NCBI GenBank assembly: GCA_017432445.1
Contig: JAFRJC010000106.1
Span: 1 to 44,070, forward strand
Source of the DNA: Eggerthellaceae bacterium
GTDB taxonomy: Bacteria > Actinomycetota > Coriobacteriia > Coriobacteriales > Eggerthellaceae
DNA: 44,070 nucleotides
Direction: 5' to 3'
The notes below the pieces were generated by a model. That model was given only the letters and a program-made list of their open reading frames with translations, was not told the origin of the DNA and made no database searches. Position 1 is the stretch's first letter. Each line of letters starts with the position of its first letter. This document shows positions 1 to 7,659 of this stretch, piece by piece. A program made the translations under genes and the position numbers.

Positions 1-2
1 GC

Positions 3-1133
3 TGGATAGCCCTTGCAATCGCGGCGCTTGCGGTTGTGGCCATCATCGCTCTGGCCGCCCATGCGCTCGGTGGCGTCGTAAGCGGGGAGTCTACTCCTGC
101 TGAACCATCGGAATCTGATAGCTCCGCCGCTGCCTCCGACCAGGCGGTCAAGGCGACTGGGCCGTATTCGATTTCCTTCTGCACGACCGGCGACCTCATC
201 TTCTGGCGCGAAGTGGCAGACTACATCGACAAGAACGGGGGTGCTTCGGCCCTTGCGAACATCGACGAGCACCTCGCCGCCGCCGACGTCACCATCGCGA
301 ACGTCGAAAGCCCGCTGAGCAAAGACGAGAGCGAGCCGATTATCGACAAGGACGTTTACATCATCGGCCGCCCGTCAGCCATCGAGGGCATAAAGAACAG
401 CGGCATCGATTTGGCTTCGCTTGCCAACAACCACATCATGGACTACACCGGGCCGGCGCTCAAGGACACGCTCGAGGCGCTCGATGGCGCAGGGGTGAAA
501 CACGCCGGAGCGGGCATGACCGAAGCCGAGGCGGAAAAGCCTGCCGAGATGGAGGTCGACGGCGTTTCGATCGCGTTCTTCTCGTGGACAGATATCGTCC
601 CGGACTTCTTCCTGGCACATGAAGACGAGCCCGGCGTCGTCTCGGCGCGCATGAATATGGCCGACGCCTGCAAGCGCGTTCGCGAGGCCAAGGCGACCCA
701 CGACATCGTCATTGTCTCCATGCACTGGGGCGTGGAATACGAGGACTACATCACCGACTACCTGCAAAGCGAACCGGCGCATCAGCTCGTGGATGCGGGC
801 GCTGACGTTATCGTGGGCAATCACCCCCACGTCATGGAGGGCATCGAGTTCTACAAGGGCTCGCTTATCGCCTACGCGCACGGTAACTGCGTGTTCTGGC
901 AGAAATACGATCACATCCACGAATCGATCCTGGTCGATTTCGATATAACCGAGCACGGTATCGAGAACGTGGTCGTGACGCCGCTGTACCTGGACGATAC
1001 GTACGGCATACCCGATTTCGCGACCGGTGCGCAAGCGAGCGAAACGCTCGAGCGTCTGGAGGAGATCTCGGAAGGGATGAACACCGCCTTCGACATCCGC
1101 GACGGCAAGGCCTACGTCACGCCGATAGAATGA
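3..1133 (+). CDS. CapA-family (PGA_cap) metallophosphatase-like protein, 5' end outside window
   Basis: This is the C-terminal 376 codons of a membrane-anchored CapA/PgsA-type protein, a calcineurin-like fold linked to poly-gamma-glutamate capsule synthesis. The frame is open from base 3 and encodes a hydrophobic segment rich in Ala, Ile and Val, so the GTG at 36 lies inside a membrane anchor and the true start is upstream of the window. After a Ser/Ala-rich linker come the family motifs GDLIFW, NVESPLS, NNHIMDY, MHWGVEYEDY and VGNHPHVMEG. The gene ends at TGA 1131-1133 and converges with the small minus-strand gene at 1147-1251. Family membership is clear. The substrate is not, because many CapA homologues occur in bacteria without a capsule. 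A second CapA protein lies at 39785-41092. Confidence 0.88.
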   Translation, partial: WIALAIAALAVVAIIALAAHALGGVVSGESTPAEPSESDSSAAASDQAVKATGPYSISFCTTGDLIFWREVADYIDKNGGASALANIDEHLAAADVTIANVESPLSKDESEPIIDKDVYIIGRPSAIEGIKNSGIDLASLANNHIMDYTGPALKDTLEALDGAGVKHAGAGMTEAEAEKPAEMEVDGVSIAFFSWTDIVPDFFLAHEDEPGVVSARMNMADACKRVREAKATHDIVIVSMHWGVEYEDYITDYLQSEPAHQLVDAGADVIVGNHPHVMEGIEFYKGSLIAYAHGNCVFWQKYDHIHESILVDFDITEHGIENVVVTPLYLDDTYGIPDFATGAQASETLERLEEISEGMNTAFDIRDGKAYVTPIE

Positions 1134-1146
1134 GCCTGTTCTTGTT

Positions 1147-1251
1147 CTAGAGCAATGCGATAAACGGGGCGATGGCGAGCAAGCCAACCCAGAGGACGGC
1201 CATCACGGCTACGGCGGTTGCGCCCGGTGCTTCGTTGAATACTGCGTTCAT
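1147..1251 (-). CDS. 34-residue single-span membrane peptide
   Basis: A very short gene reads MNAVFNEAPGATAVAVMAVL and continues through WVGLLAIAPFIALL to a TAG stop. It has a strong ribosome-binding site: AGGAGG lies 4 bases before the ATG at 1251. After a short polar N-terminus, the last 23 residues or so form one hydrophobic span. The only close neighbour is the convergent CapA gene. Upstream, at 1307-1334, are three TTAAG-type repeats spaced exactly 11 bp, the arrangement used by OmpR/PhoB-type regulators. I do not recognise the family. Its size recalls KdpF-like transporter peptides, but no kdp genes are nearby. The call rests on the ribosome-binding site, the clean hydrophobic profile and the upstream repeats. 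Confidence 0.6.
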   Translation of the reverse strand: MNAVFNEAPGATAVAVMAVLWVGLLAIAPFIALL

Positions 1252-1600
1252 GGTGCCTCCTTGCGTTCTCTTGTTCACTATGTTGAGGCTATTGTCGGAT
1301 TGGAAGCTTAAGTTGGCCTTAAAGCGAACTTAAAGTCTCCTGAAAACGTGGGAAGCGTATCTGGAGCGGCGATCGGCCTTCTGGTATACATCCCGCCATC
1401 CTTTCGGCATGCTTCACGAAAGTAATTTCATCCACAAGCGCCGAATTCGTGTATGCTTTCAATTTGTCGTTGTTAAACGCGAACGACGGCAGCGAGACGT
1501 GTCCGCGAAAGCGGCATCATGCCCACACACGTTAATAAACAATGGGTATTCGTGTGAAAGACGCAGGCTGTGGAATTCAGCCGCAGAACAGGAGTGGCCA
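1252..1600. other. Divergent intergenic region upstream of topoisomerase gene
   Basis: This 349-base stretch separates the minus-strand peptide from the plus-strand topoisomerase. It holds the 11-bp TTAAG repeats at 1307-1334 and, near 1567-1582, a small hairpin (GCTG/CAGC) shortly before the topoisomerase ribosome-binding site. An open frame runs in phase with the topoisomerase from 1409, but it has no ribosome-binding site and no resemblance to the family, so I treat it as leader. No convincing -35/-10 pair was found. Confidence 0.4.
1307..1334. promoter_or_regulatory. Three TTAAG direct repeats with 11-bp period
   Basis: CTTAAG at 1307, CTTAAA at 1318 and CTTAAA at 1329 recur at exactly 11 bp, one helical turn. 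On the minus strand they read TTTAAG, TTTAAG, CTTAAG, and they lie 56-83 bases upstream of the small membrane peptide. Winged-helix response regulators of the OmpR/PhoB class bind such tandem half-sites. Which regulator acts here, and on which gene (the peptide at 1251 or the topoisomerase at 1601), cannot be read from the sequence. Confidence 0.5.
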
Positions 1601-4102
1601 GTGAAACTGGTTGTAACCGAGAAGAACGACGCCGCCGAGAAGATCGCCCAACTCCTGGGTACCAAGGCGCAAAAGGACAAGGTCTTCAACACGCCGGTCT
1701 ACCGGTTTGACGTAGACGGCGAAGAATGGGTTTCCATCGGCCTGCGCGGCCATATCCTGGAACCCGATTTCACCCCCCAGCTCGTATACAAGAAGCGCGG
1801 CGGTTGGCGTGGCGTAACGGTGGAAGGCGAAGTCGTTCCGGCAGACATCCCCGCCAGCTTGCCGAAACCGCCCTTCAAGAAAAGGAAGCCGTTTTCTGAG
1901 GACGGCGTGGACCTCAAGGGCTGGAAGATGGAGGCCCTGCCGTATCTCGCGTATGCCCCCATCGAGAAGCTTCCCAAGGAAAAGGACATCATCCGCTCGC
2001 TTAAGAACCTGGCTAAGAAGGCCGACAGCATCTGCATCGCGACCGACTTCGACCGCGAAGGCGAGCTCATCGGTTCAGATGCGCTGTCGTGCATCAAGCA
2101 GGTCAACGACACCGCCCCGGTTTCGCGGGCGCGGTACTCCGCCTTCACGAAGGAGGAGATAGCGCATGCGTTTTCCAACCTCGTCGAGCTAGACGAGAAC
2201 TTGGCTGCCGCAGGCGAGTCGCGTCAGGATATCGACTTGATCTGGGGCGCCGCCCTGACGCGTTACCTGACTCTGGTGAAGTTCGCCGGATATGGCAACG
2301 TGCGCAGCTCCGGGCGCGTGCAGACGCCGACGCTCGCGCTCATCGTGGCGCGCGAGCGCGAGAGGCTCGCCTTCGTACCCGAGGACTACTGGGTTATCCG
2401 CGGTTCCTTCGGCGAGGGCGACGATGAGTTCGAGGCGCCGCATGCCACGGCCCGATTCAAGACCGAGGAAGCCGCCCTTTTGGCCATGTCGCACATCGAA
2501 GGGGCGAAAACCGCGCTGGTGGGTACGGTCGAGAAGAAGCAGCGCACCGTTCGCCCGCCTGCGCCCTTCAACACGACGAGCCTCATGGCGGCCGCTGCTG
2601 CCGAGGGCATGAGCCCTGCGCGCACGATGCGCATCGCCGAGAGCCTCTACATGGACGGTTACATCTCATACCCCCGCGTGGACAACACCGTGTATCCCAG
2701 CTCGCTCAACCTCGCCGAGGTCGTGCGCACCATTTCCGGCAACCCCGCCTATACGCAGTACTGCAACCGGCTTCTGGCCAAGGGCAAGCTCACGGCGACG
2801 CGCGGGAACAAGGAGGAGACGGACCATCCGCCGATCTACCCGACGGCCAAAGCGACGCCCGATGATCTGCCGGCGGCGGAATACAAGCTCTACAACCTGG
2901 TGGCACGCAGGTTCCTGGCGACGCTTTCGGAATCTGCCATCGTCGAGGGCACGAAGGTGACGCTCGACGTGCCGGGAGAGGGAACGGGCGAGCGCGAGCA
3001 GTTCGTGGCCCGCGGGGACGTGACCGTCAAGGCCGGCTTCAGGGCTATCTACCCCTACGGCGTGAAGAATGACGAACAGCTCCCGGCATTGCAGAAAGGC
3101 GCTCTCATAGCCTTCAACGGTGCCACGTGCACCAAGAAGCAAACCGAGCCCCCTGCCCGTTACAGCCAGGGCAAGCTGATCCAGGAGATGGAGAAGCTCG
3201 GGCTCGGCACCAAATCAACGCGCCATGCCATCATCGAGCGCCTCTACGCCGTCAAGTACATCATGAACGATCCCATAGAGCCCTCGCAGCTGGGCATGGC
3301 GGTCATCGACGCGCTGGACGCGTACGCGCCGCACATCACACATCCGCAGATGACGGCCGAGCTCGAAGAGGGCATGAGCAGCATCGCGGCTGGCACGACC
3401 ACCAAGGAAGCCGTCGTGCGCAACTCGCGCGATTTGCTGGCGCGCGAGCTCGAGGCCCTGCTTCCCGTTCGCGAGCAGGTGAAGGAGGCGCTTTCCGACG
3501 CCGTGGCTGCCGATGCCTACGTGGGGAAGTGCCCGAAGTGCGGCAAGGATCTGCAGATTCGCGTGTCGAACAAGACGAACTCGATGTTCATCGGCTGTGC
3601 GGGCTGGCCGGAATGCGATGTCACCTACCCGCTTCCCAAGGGCAAGGTCGAGGCGCAGGAACAGCCATGTCCAACCTGCGGCATGCCCCAGGTCAAGGTC
3701 ACGGCGTTCCGAGCGAAGCCTCGCGTGCAGTGCATCGACCCGAAGTGCGACACGAACCACGAGCCCGATGTCGTGGTCGGCATCTGCCCCAAGTGCACCG
3801 ATTTGGGGAAATTCGATTCCAAGCTCATCGCGCAGCGCAACCCGCGTACGCTCAAGCGGTTCATCCGCTGCGAGAACTACGACGAGTGCGGCTGCAGCTA
3901 TCCGCTTCCGCAGCACGGGACGCTGACGGCGACCGAAGAGGTCTGCGAGGCATGCGGCGCCCCCCTGGTCATCGTCACCACGACGCGCGGTCCCTGGAAG
4001 CTCTGCCCGAACTTCGAATGTCCTGCCAAGGAGCAGGAGAAGACCAAGAAGGCCGCGAAGAAGACGACGGGCCGCAAGCGCACGACGCGCAAGAAGAAGT
4101 AG
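1601..4102 (+). CDS. topA: Type IA DNA topoisomerase with C4 zinc-finger tail
   Basis: This enzyme relaxes negatively supercoiled DNA through a transient 5'-phosphotyrosine link. The chosen GTG at 1601 sits 7 bases after AGGAG and gives 833 residues starting VKLVVTEKNDAAEK, the usual start of the Toprim domain. Toprim acidic residues are in TDFDREGE (about 148-155). The catalytic tyrosine is the second Tyr of GYISYPRVDN (about residue 357). YISYPR, rather than YITYMR, is typical of the archaeal-like subgroup of bacterial TopA/TopB enzymes. The C-terminal third carries several four-cysteine zinc modules (CPKCGKDL, CPTCGMPQ, CPKCTDLG, CEACGAPL) and ends in a Lys/Arg-rich tail. Whether this is the housekeeping TopA or a second type IA enzyme cannot be decided from the window alone. 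Confidence 0.9.
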   Translation: MKLVVTEKNDAAEKIAQLLGTKAQKDKVFNTPVYRFDVDGEEWVSIGLRGHILEPDFTPQLVYKKRGGWRGVTVEGEVVPADIPASLPKPPFKKRKPFSEDGVDLKGWKMEALPYLAYAPIEKLPKEKDIIRSLKNLAKKADSICIATDFDREGELIGSDALSCIKQVNDTAPVSRARYSAFTKEEIAHAFSNLVELDENLAAAGESRQDIDLIWGAALTRYLTLVKFAGYGNVRSSGRVQTPTLALIVARERERLAFVPEDYWVIRGSFGEGDDEFEAPHATARFKTEEAALLAMSHIEGAKTALVGTVEKKQRTVRPPAPFNTTSLMAAAAAEGMSPARTMRIAESLYMDGYISYPRVDNTVYPSSLNLAEVVRTISGNPAYTQYCNRLLAKGKLTATRGNKEETDHPPIYPTAKATPDDLPAAEYKLYNLVARRFLATLSESAIVEGTKVTLDVPGEGTGEREQFVARGDVTVKAGFRAIYPYGVKNDEQLPALQKGALIAFNGATCTKKQTEPPARYSQGKLIQEMEKLGLGTKSTRHAIIERLYAVKYIMNDPIEPSQLGMAVIDALDAYAPHITHPQMTAELEEGMSSIAAGTTTKEAVVRNSRDLLARELEALLPVREQVKEALSDAVAADAYVGKCPKCGKDLQIRVSNKTNSMFIGCAGWPECDVTYPLPKGKVEAQEQPCPTCGMPQVKVTAFRAKPRVQCIDPKCDTNHEPDVVVGICPKCTDLGKFDSKLIAQRNPRTLKRFIRCENYDECGCSYPLPQHGTLTATEEVCEACGAPLVIVTTTRGPWKLCPNFECPAKEQEKTKKAAKKTTGRKRTTRKKK

Positions 4103-4113
4103 CTAACGCTAAA

Positions 4114-4229
4114 GTGGGTGGGTTTTTCCCGGATAACTGGGATTTGTCTCCTGGATACCCGTCCCACCTGAAATGGGACGGGTATCCAGGAGACAAATCC
4201 CAGGTATCCGGGAAGCAGATCCCACCCAC
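4114..4229. repeat. 116-bp near-perfect palindrome downstream of topA
   Basis: The arms at 4114-4166 and 4174-4229 are complementary across almost their whole length, with a 7-base loop at 4167-4173. The outer ends are GTGGGTGGG and CCCACCCAC. The longest perfect stretch runs from GGGATTTGTCTCC through GGATACCCGTCCCA. The only mispaired part is a few bases near 4123-4127 against 4212-4220. The element lies 11 bases after the topA stop and 75 bases before the fumarase start. It has no U-tract, so it is not a classic terminator, although the transcript would form a very stable hairpin. It resembles a miniature palindromic repeat element. Confidence 0.85.
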
Positions 4230-4304
4230 GTGAACGGCGGCTTTAAAGAGAACCCGTAAAAGAGAACGGGCCCCTTTAGTGTTTTCGGTGGGATGGTGCA
4301 GGTT

Positions 4305-5147
4305 ATGAAGCAAGTGACAAGAGAACAAGTGGAAAGCGCAGTCGAGGCGGCGCTTCTGGAACTCGCCTTCGACTTGCCGGCCGATATCGAAAAGGGGCTT
4401 CGCGCAGCACTCGAGCGCGAAGCAAACCCACGCGCCGCCGAGGCGCTGCGCCTGCTGGTCGAAAATGCCCGTATAGCGCGCGAGGACCGCGTCGCCATCT
4501 GCCAGGACACCGGATCGGTCTGGGTTTGCCTGGAGATCGGGCCCGACGTAATGGTGCAAGGTGATGTCCTCGACGGCGTCAACGCTGCTGTGGCGAGGGC
4601 TTATGACGTCGGCAGGCTGCGGAAATCGCTTGTCCGCGATGCGCTGTTCGACCGCGCGAACACTGGCGACAACACGCCGGCGTTCTCCGAAATCCACACG
4701 AGCCCACGCGAGGGCGCGCGCCTGCACGTCATGTGCAAGGGCGGTGGCTCGGACAACGCGAGCCGTGTGCTCATGCTGACGCCGTCTGCGGGCAAGCAGG
4801 GCATTGTCGACGCTGTCTTGACCTGCGTGCGCGAGAAGGCCGCCAATGCCTGCCCGCCCCTGGTCATAGGCGTAGGCATCGGGGCGACTTTCGACAAGGT
4901 GGCCGGGCTGGCGAAGATGGCGCTCATGCGCCCGCTCGACGTGCCCGCCGAAGACGAGCGCACGGCAGCCTTCGAGGAGGAGCTTCTGCGCGCAGTCAAC
5001 GAAACCGGCATCGGTGCCGCAGCGCTGGGTGGCGTCACGACCGCCCTCGGCGTGCGTGTGAAGACGGCACCGTGCCATATCGCCGCCTTGCCCCTAGCCA
5101 TCAACATGGGCTGTTCGGCTATGCGGCGCAAGACCTACGAGTTGTAG
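4305..5147 (+). CDS. Class I fumarate hydratase, alpha subunit
   Basis: This is the N-terminal (Fe-S) half of an oxygen-sensitive class I fumarase, or of the closely related L-tartrate dehydratase. It interconverts fumarate and malate using a [4Fe-4S] cluster held by three cysteines. The motifs ICQDTG (Cys about 66), NACPPLVIGVGIG and a final MGCSAMRR are as expected, and the GGGSDNAS loop is present. I chose ATG 4305 because GGGATGG lies 8 bases upstream. ATG 4293 is in frame but has its G-rich sequence directly against it. The beta subunit follows 48 bases after the stop. The split two-gene form is typical of anaerobes and archaea. A fumarase is favoured over a tartrate dehydratase only because no tartrate genes are nearby. 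Confidence 0.88.
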   Translation: MKQVTREQVESAVEAALLELAFDLPADIEKGLRAALEREANPRAAEALRLLVENARIAREDRVAICQDTGSVWVCLEIGPDVMVQGDVLDGVNAAVARAYDVGRLRKSLVRDALFDRANTGDNTPAFSEIHTSPREGARLHVMCKGGGSDNASRVLMLTPSAGKQGIVDAVLTCVREKAANACPPLVIGVGIGATFDKVAGLAKMALMRPLDVPAEDERTAAFEEELLRAVNETGIGAAALGGVTTALGVRVKTAPCHIAALPLAINMGCSAMRRKTYEL

Positions 5148-5163
5148 ATAGCCAGTAAGGGAC

Positions 5164-5180
5164 GAGCCCCTTCTGGGCTC
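5164..5180 (+). other. Intercistronic hairpin between fumarase subunits
   Basis: GAGCCC (5164-5169) pairs with GGGCTC (5175-5180) around a 5-base loop, directly before the beta-subunit ribosome-binding site AAGGAGAG. There is no U-run, so termination is unlikely. It could adjust stability or translation of the second subunit. Confidence 0.4.
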
Positions 5181-5195
5181 TTCGAAGGAGAGAAG

Positions 5196-5753
5196 ATGCA
5201 AGCAGACGGGAAGCGTGAGACGGTGCAGCTGAGCTTGCCGCTCGATCGGGAGCAGCTGCGCGAATTGCGGGCCGGAGATGCGTGCACGTTGACGGGTGCG
5301 CTGTACACGCTGCGTGATGCGGGGCATATGCGCCTGCTCGCCGAGATGGACGGGCGCGGTTGCGACGAGCTGCCCTATGGCCTTTGCGGCCAGGCGATCT
5401 TCTACGCGGGACCCACCCCGTCTGCAGCAGGGCGTCCCTTTGGGGCCATCGGGCCCACGACGGCATCGCGCATGGATTTCGCAGCCCCGCGCCTGCACGA
5501 CGCGGGAATCGCCGCCACGATCGGCAAGGGGGTGCGTTCCGAAGCCGTGCGCCAGGCGTGCATGCGCAACGCGTCGGTGTACTTCGTGACGGTGGGGGGC
5601 GCTGCTGCTTATCTTGCGAAGTGCGTTACTGCCGAGGAGACCTTGGCGTATGATGATTTGGGAACCGAAGCCCTTCGGCGCGTGGAAGTGAAGGATTTCC
5701 CCGTGTTCGTGGGCATCGACACGCTTGGAAACGACGTATACGACCTCGCCTAG
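5196..5753 (+). CDS. Class I fumarate hydratase, beta subunit
   Basis: This 185-residue C-terminal half of the class I fumarase forms the swivelling domain that closes over the cluster-bearing alpha subunit. Family features are GPTPSAAGRPFGAIGPTTASRM at about 70-91, the GKG at about 109-111, and the VTVGGAAAYLAK segment. The start at ATG 5196 follows AAGGAGAGAAG. The length is normal for the beta subunit of a split enzyme. It is almost certainly co-transcribed with the alpha gene and probably with tmk, 37 bases downstream. Confidence 0.88.
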   Translation: MQADGKRETVQLSLPLDREQLRELRAGDACTLTGALYTLRDAGHMRLLAEMDGRGCDELPYGLCGQAIFYAGPTPSAAGRPFGAIGPTTASRMDFAAPRLHDAGIAATIGKGVRSEAVRQACMRNASVYFVTVGGAAAYLAKCVTAEETLAYDDLGTEALRRVEVKDFPVFVGIDTLGNDVYDLA

Positions 5754-5790
5754 CGCTCTTTGCCAGGCGATTCGAGAGAATTGCAGATAG

Positions 5791-6525
5791 ATGGCCATTG
5801 ACGATCAGCAGCGCGACGAGCGCCGCGGTATGTTCATAAGCTTCGAGGGCGGCGACGGCGCCGGTAAATCCACGCACCTGCAACTCGTGGCCGAGGCGCT
5901 GCGCATGCGCGGGCATGAGGTCGTGTGCCTGCGCGAGCCGGGTGGCACCATCATCGGCGAGCAGCTTCGCCAGACCGTGCTCGACCCGGGCAACTACATC
6001 ATGACCGACGAATGCGAGCTGCTCATCTACGAGGCGGCGCGCGCCCAGCTGGTCTCGCAGATCATCCGCCCTGCGCTTGAGCGGGGCTCCACTGTCTTGT
6101 GCGACCGTTTCGCCGATTCGACCATCGCCTACCAATCGTTCGGCCGCGGGCTCGACCGGAGCTTCGTCGAGCGCGCAAACGCGTTTGCCTGCCAAGGTAT
6201 TTGGCCCGATCGCACGATTCTGATGCTGACGGGCGGCGATGCCGAGGAGGGTATCATGCGCGCCACGCACCACAAGCACGCAGACCGCCTGGAGATGGCC
6301 GGCATGGATTTCCACGAACGGGTCAACGGGGCGTTCTTGACGCTTGCCTACGAGGACCCCGAGCGCATCCGCGTGGTCGTGTCGGACGAGACGAAGCAGC
6401 GCACGGCGGCCAAGGTGTTCGCAGCGCTTTCCGATTTGTTCGACTGGATGGCTGATCCGAGCGTGTGCAACGACGAGTACTTCGAGCAGCTGGTGCTGAG
6501 TCGCGAGACGCTGAGAAGGGGATAG
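5791..6525 (+). CDS. tmk: Thymidylate kinase
   Basis: The product phosphorylates dTMP to dTDP with ATP, an essential step of dTTP synthesis. The P-loop is EGGDGAGKST (about 19-28), followed by LREPGG and the DR-containing CDRFADSTIAYQ. At 244 residues it is longer than the usual 205-215, partly because of 13 polar residues before MFISFEGG. The later ATG at 5830 would remove these but lacks a clear ribosome-binding site. For 5791 a weak GAGAG lies 13 bases upstream, so the start is uncertain. holB begins 3 bases after the stop. A tmk-holB-yaaT order is a recognised conserved arrangement in Gram-positive bacteria. Confidence 0.9.
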   Translation: MAIDDQQRDERRGMFISFEGGDGAGKSTHLQLVAEALRMRGHEVVCLREPGGTIIGEQLRQTVLDPGNYIMTDECELLIYEAARAQLVSQIIRPALERGSTVLCDRFADSTIAYQSFGRGLDRSFVERANAFACQGIWPDRTILMLTGGDAEEGIMRATHHKHADRLEMAGMDFHERVNGAFLTLAYEDPERIRVVVSDETKQRTAAKVFAALSDLFDWMADPSVCNDEYFEQLVLSRETLRRG

Positions 6526-6528
6526 CCG

Positions 6529-7659
6529 ATGGCGGATGTCTTCGCTCAGATATACGGCCAGACGCGCGTTCGCGATTTCCTGCGCGCGAGCGTCGCGAGC
6601 GGCCGCGTCACGCATGCCTATCTCTTTACGGGCCCCGCAGGCTCCAACAAGACGCAGGCGGCCTATGCGCTCGCGGCAGCTCTCCTCTGCGATCAGGGAG
6701 GATGCGGAGCTTGCCCGACATGCGAGCGGGTGAGGGCCCGTCGGCATCCCGACGTGCGCTATTTCGCGCCCGAGGGCGCCGGGGGTTATCTGGTGGACCA
6801 GATCCGCGAGATCGTGGCGGACACTGCGCTCGCGCCCATTCAATCGGACCGCAAGGTCTACATCATAGACCGCGTCGACTTGCTCGGCACCTCGGCGGCA
6901 AACGCGTTTCTCAAGACGCTCGAAGAGCCGCCCGACGACGTGGTCATCATCCTCATGGGCCGCACGCGCGAAAGCGTCCTTCCCACCATCGTCTCGCGCT
7001 GCTCGGTCGTGCCCTTCAGGCATATCCCCGCAACCGAGGCGGCGGCGATCCTGGCCCAGCGGACAGGTGCTTCTCCCGAGCTTGCGAAGATCGCCATCGA
7101 GGCGTGCGCGGGATCGATCACGCGCGGCATCGAGTTTCTGAAGTCCAACGAGAGGCTGGCGTTCAGGCGCGACGTCATAGAGATGCTGGCGCGTTTGGAC
7201 ACGGCCGACACATGGGATGTCATCGGCATGGCGAGCCAGCTGGTCTTGGCGGCCAAGGCGCCGCTCGACTCGGTGCGCGAGGCCAACGAGGCGAAACTCG
7301 CCCAAGATGCCGATTTCCTCGCGAAGTCGGCGATACGCCAGATCGAGGCGCGGAACAAGCGCGAGCTGACGGCGCGCAGCAAGGAGTCGTTCAGCCAAAT
7401 CGCCGCCATAACAGCGTCGTTTTTGCGTGATGTGCTCGCCGTATGCGCCGAAACGCCTGACCTGGTCATAAACTATGACGTGCAAGATACTATCGAAGCG
7501 GTCGCAGCGCGCACGTGCGAGCCGAACGTGGCCCGCGCGCTCAAGGCCGTTCAGGCATTCAACGAGGCCATAGCGTTCAACGTATCGCCGGAGACCTGCT
7601 TGGATGCCATGTTGTTTGAGATTGGAGAGGCTTTGTATGGTACGCATAGCCCCTGTTAG
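6529..7659 (+). CDS. holB: DNA polymerase III clamp-loader delta' subunit
   Basis: This is a subunit of the complex that loads the beta sliding clamp. It has the AAA+ layout: a P-loop-like GPAGSNKT (about 35-42), a zinc module with cysteines at about 54, 59, 62 and 65, and the SRC arginine-finger motif in IVSRCSVVPF. The P-loop has Asn where ATPases have the last Gly (GxxGxNKT rather than GxxGxGKT). This fits delta', which usually does not hydrolyse ATP, and argues against gamma/tau. The start at 6529 follows AAGGGG. The end overlaps the next gene by 23 bases, which suggests translational coupling. Confidence 0.88.
   Translation: MADVFAQIYGQTRVRDFLRASVASGRVTHAYLFTGPAGSNKTQAAYALAAALLCDQGGCGACPTCERVRARRHPDVRYFAPEGAGGYLVDQIREIVADTALAPIQSDRKVYIIDRVDLLGTSAANAFLKTLEEPPDDVVIILMGRTRESVLPTIVSRCSVVPFRHIPATEAAAILAQRTGASPELAKIAIEACAGSITRGIEFLKSNERLAFRRDVIEMLARLDTADTWDVIGMASQLVLAAKAPLDSVREANEAKLAQDADFLAKSAIRQIEARNKRELTARSKESFSQIAAITASFLRDVLAVCAETPDLVINYDVQDTIEAVAARTCEPNVARALKAVQAFNEAIAFNVSPETCLDAMLFEIGEALYGTHSPC

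Noticed and set aside
3975..5078. A 367-codon minus-strand frame across the palindrome and fumarase alpha
   Set aside because: Shadow of fumarase alpha extended by the palindrome's own symmetry.
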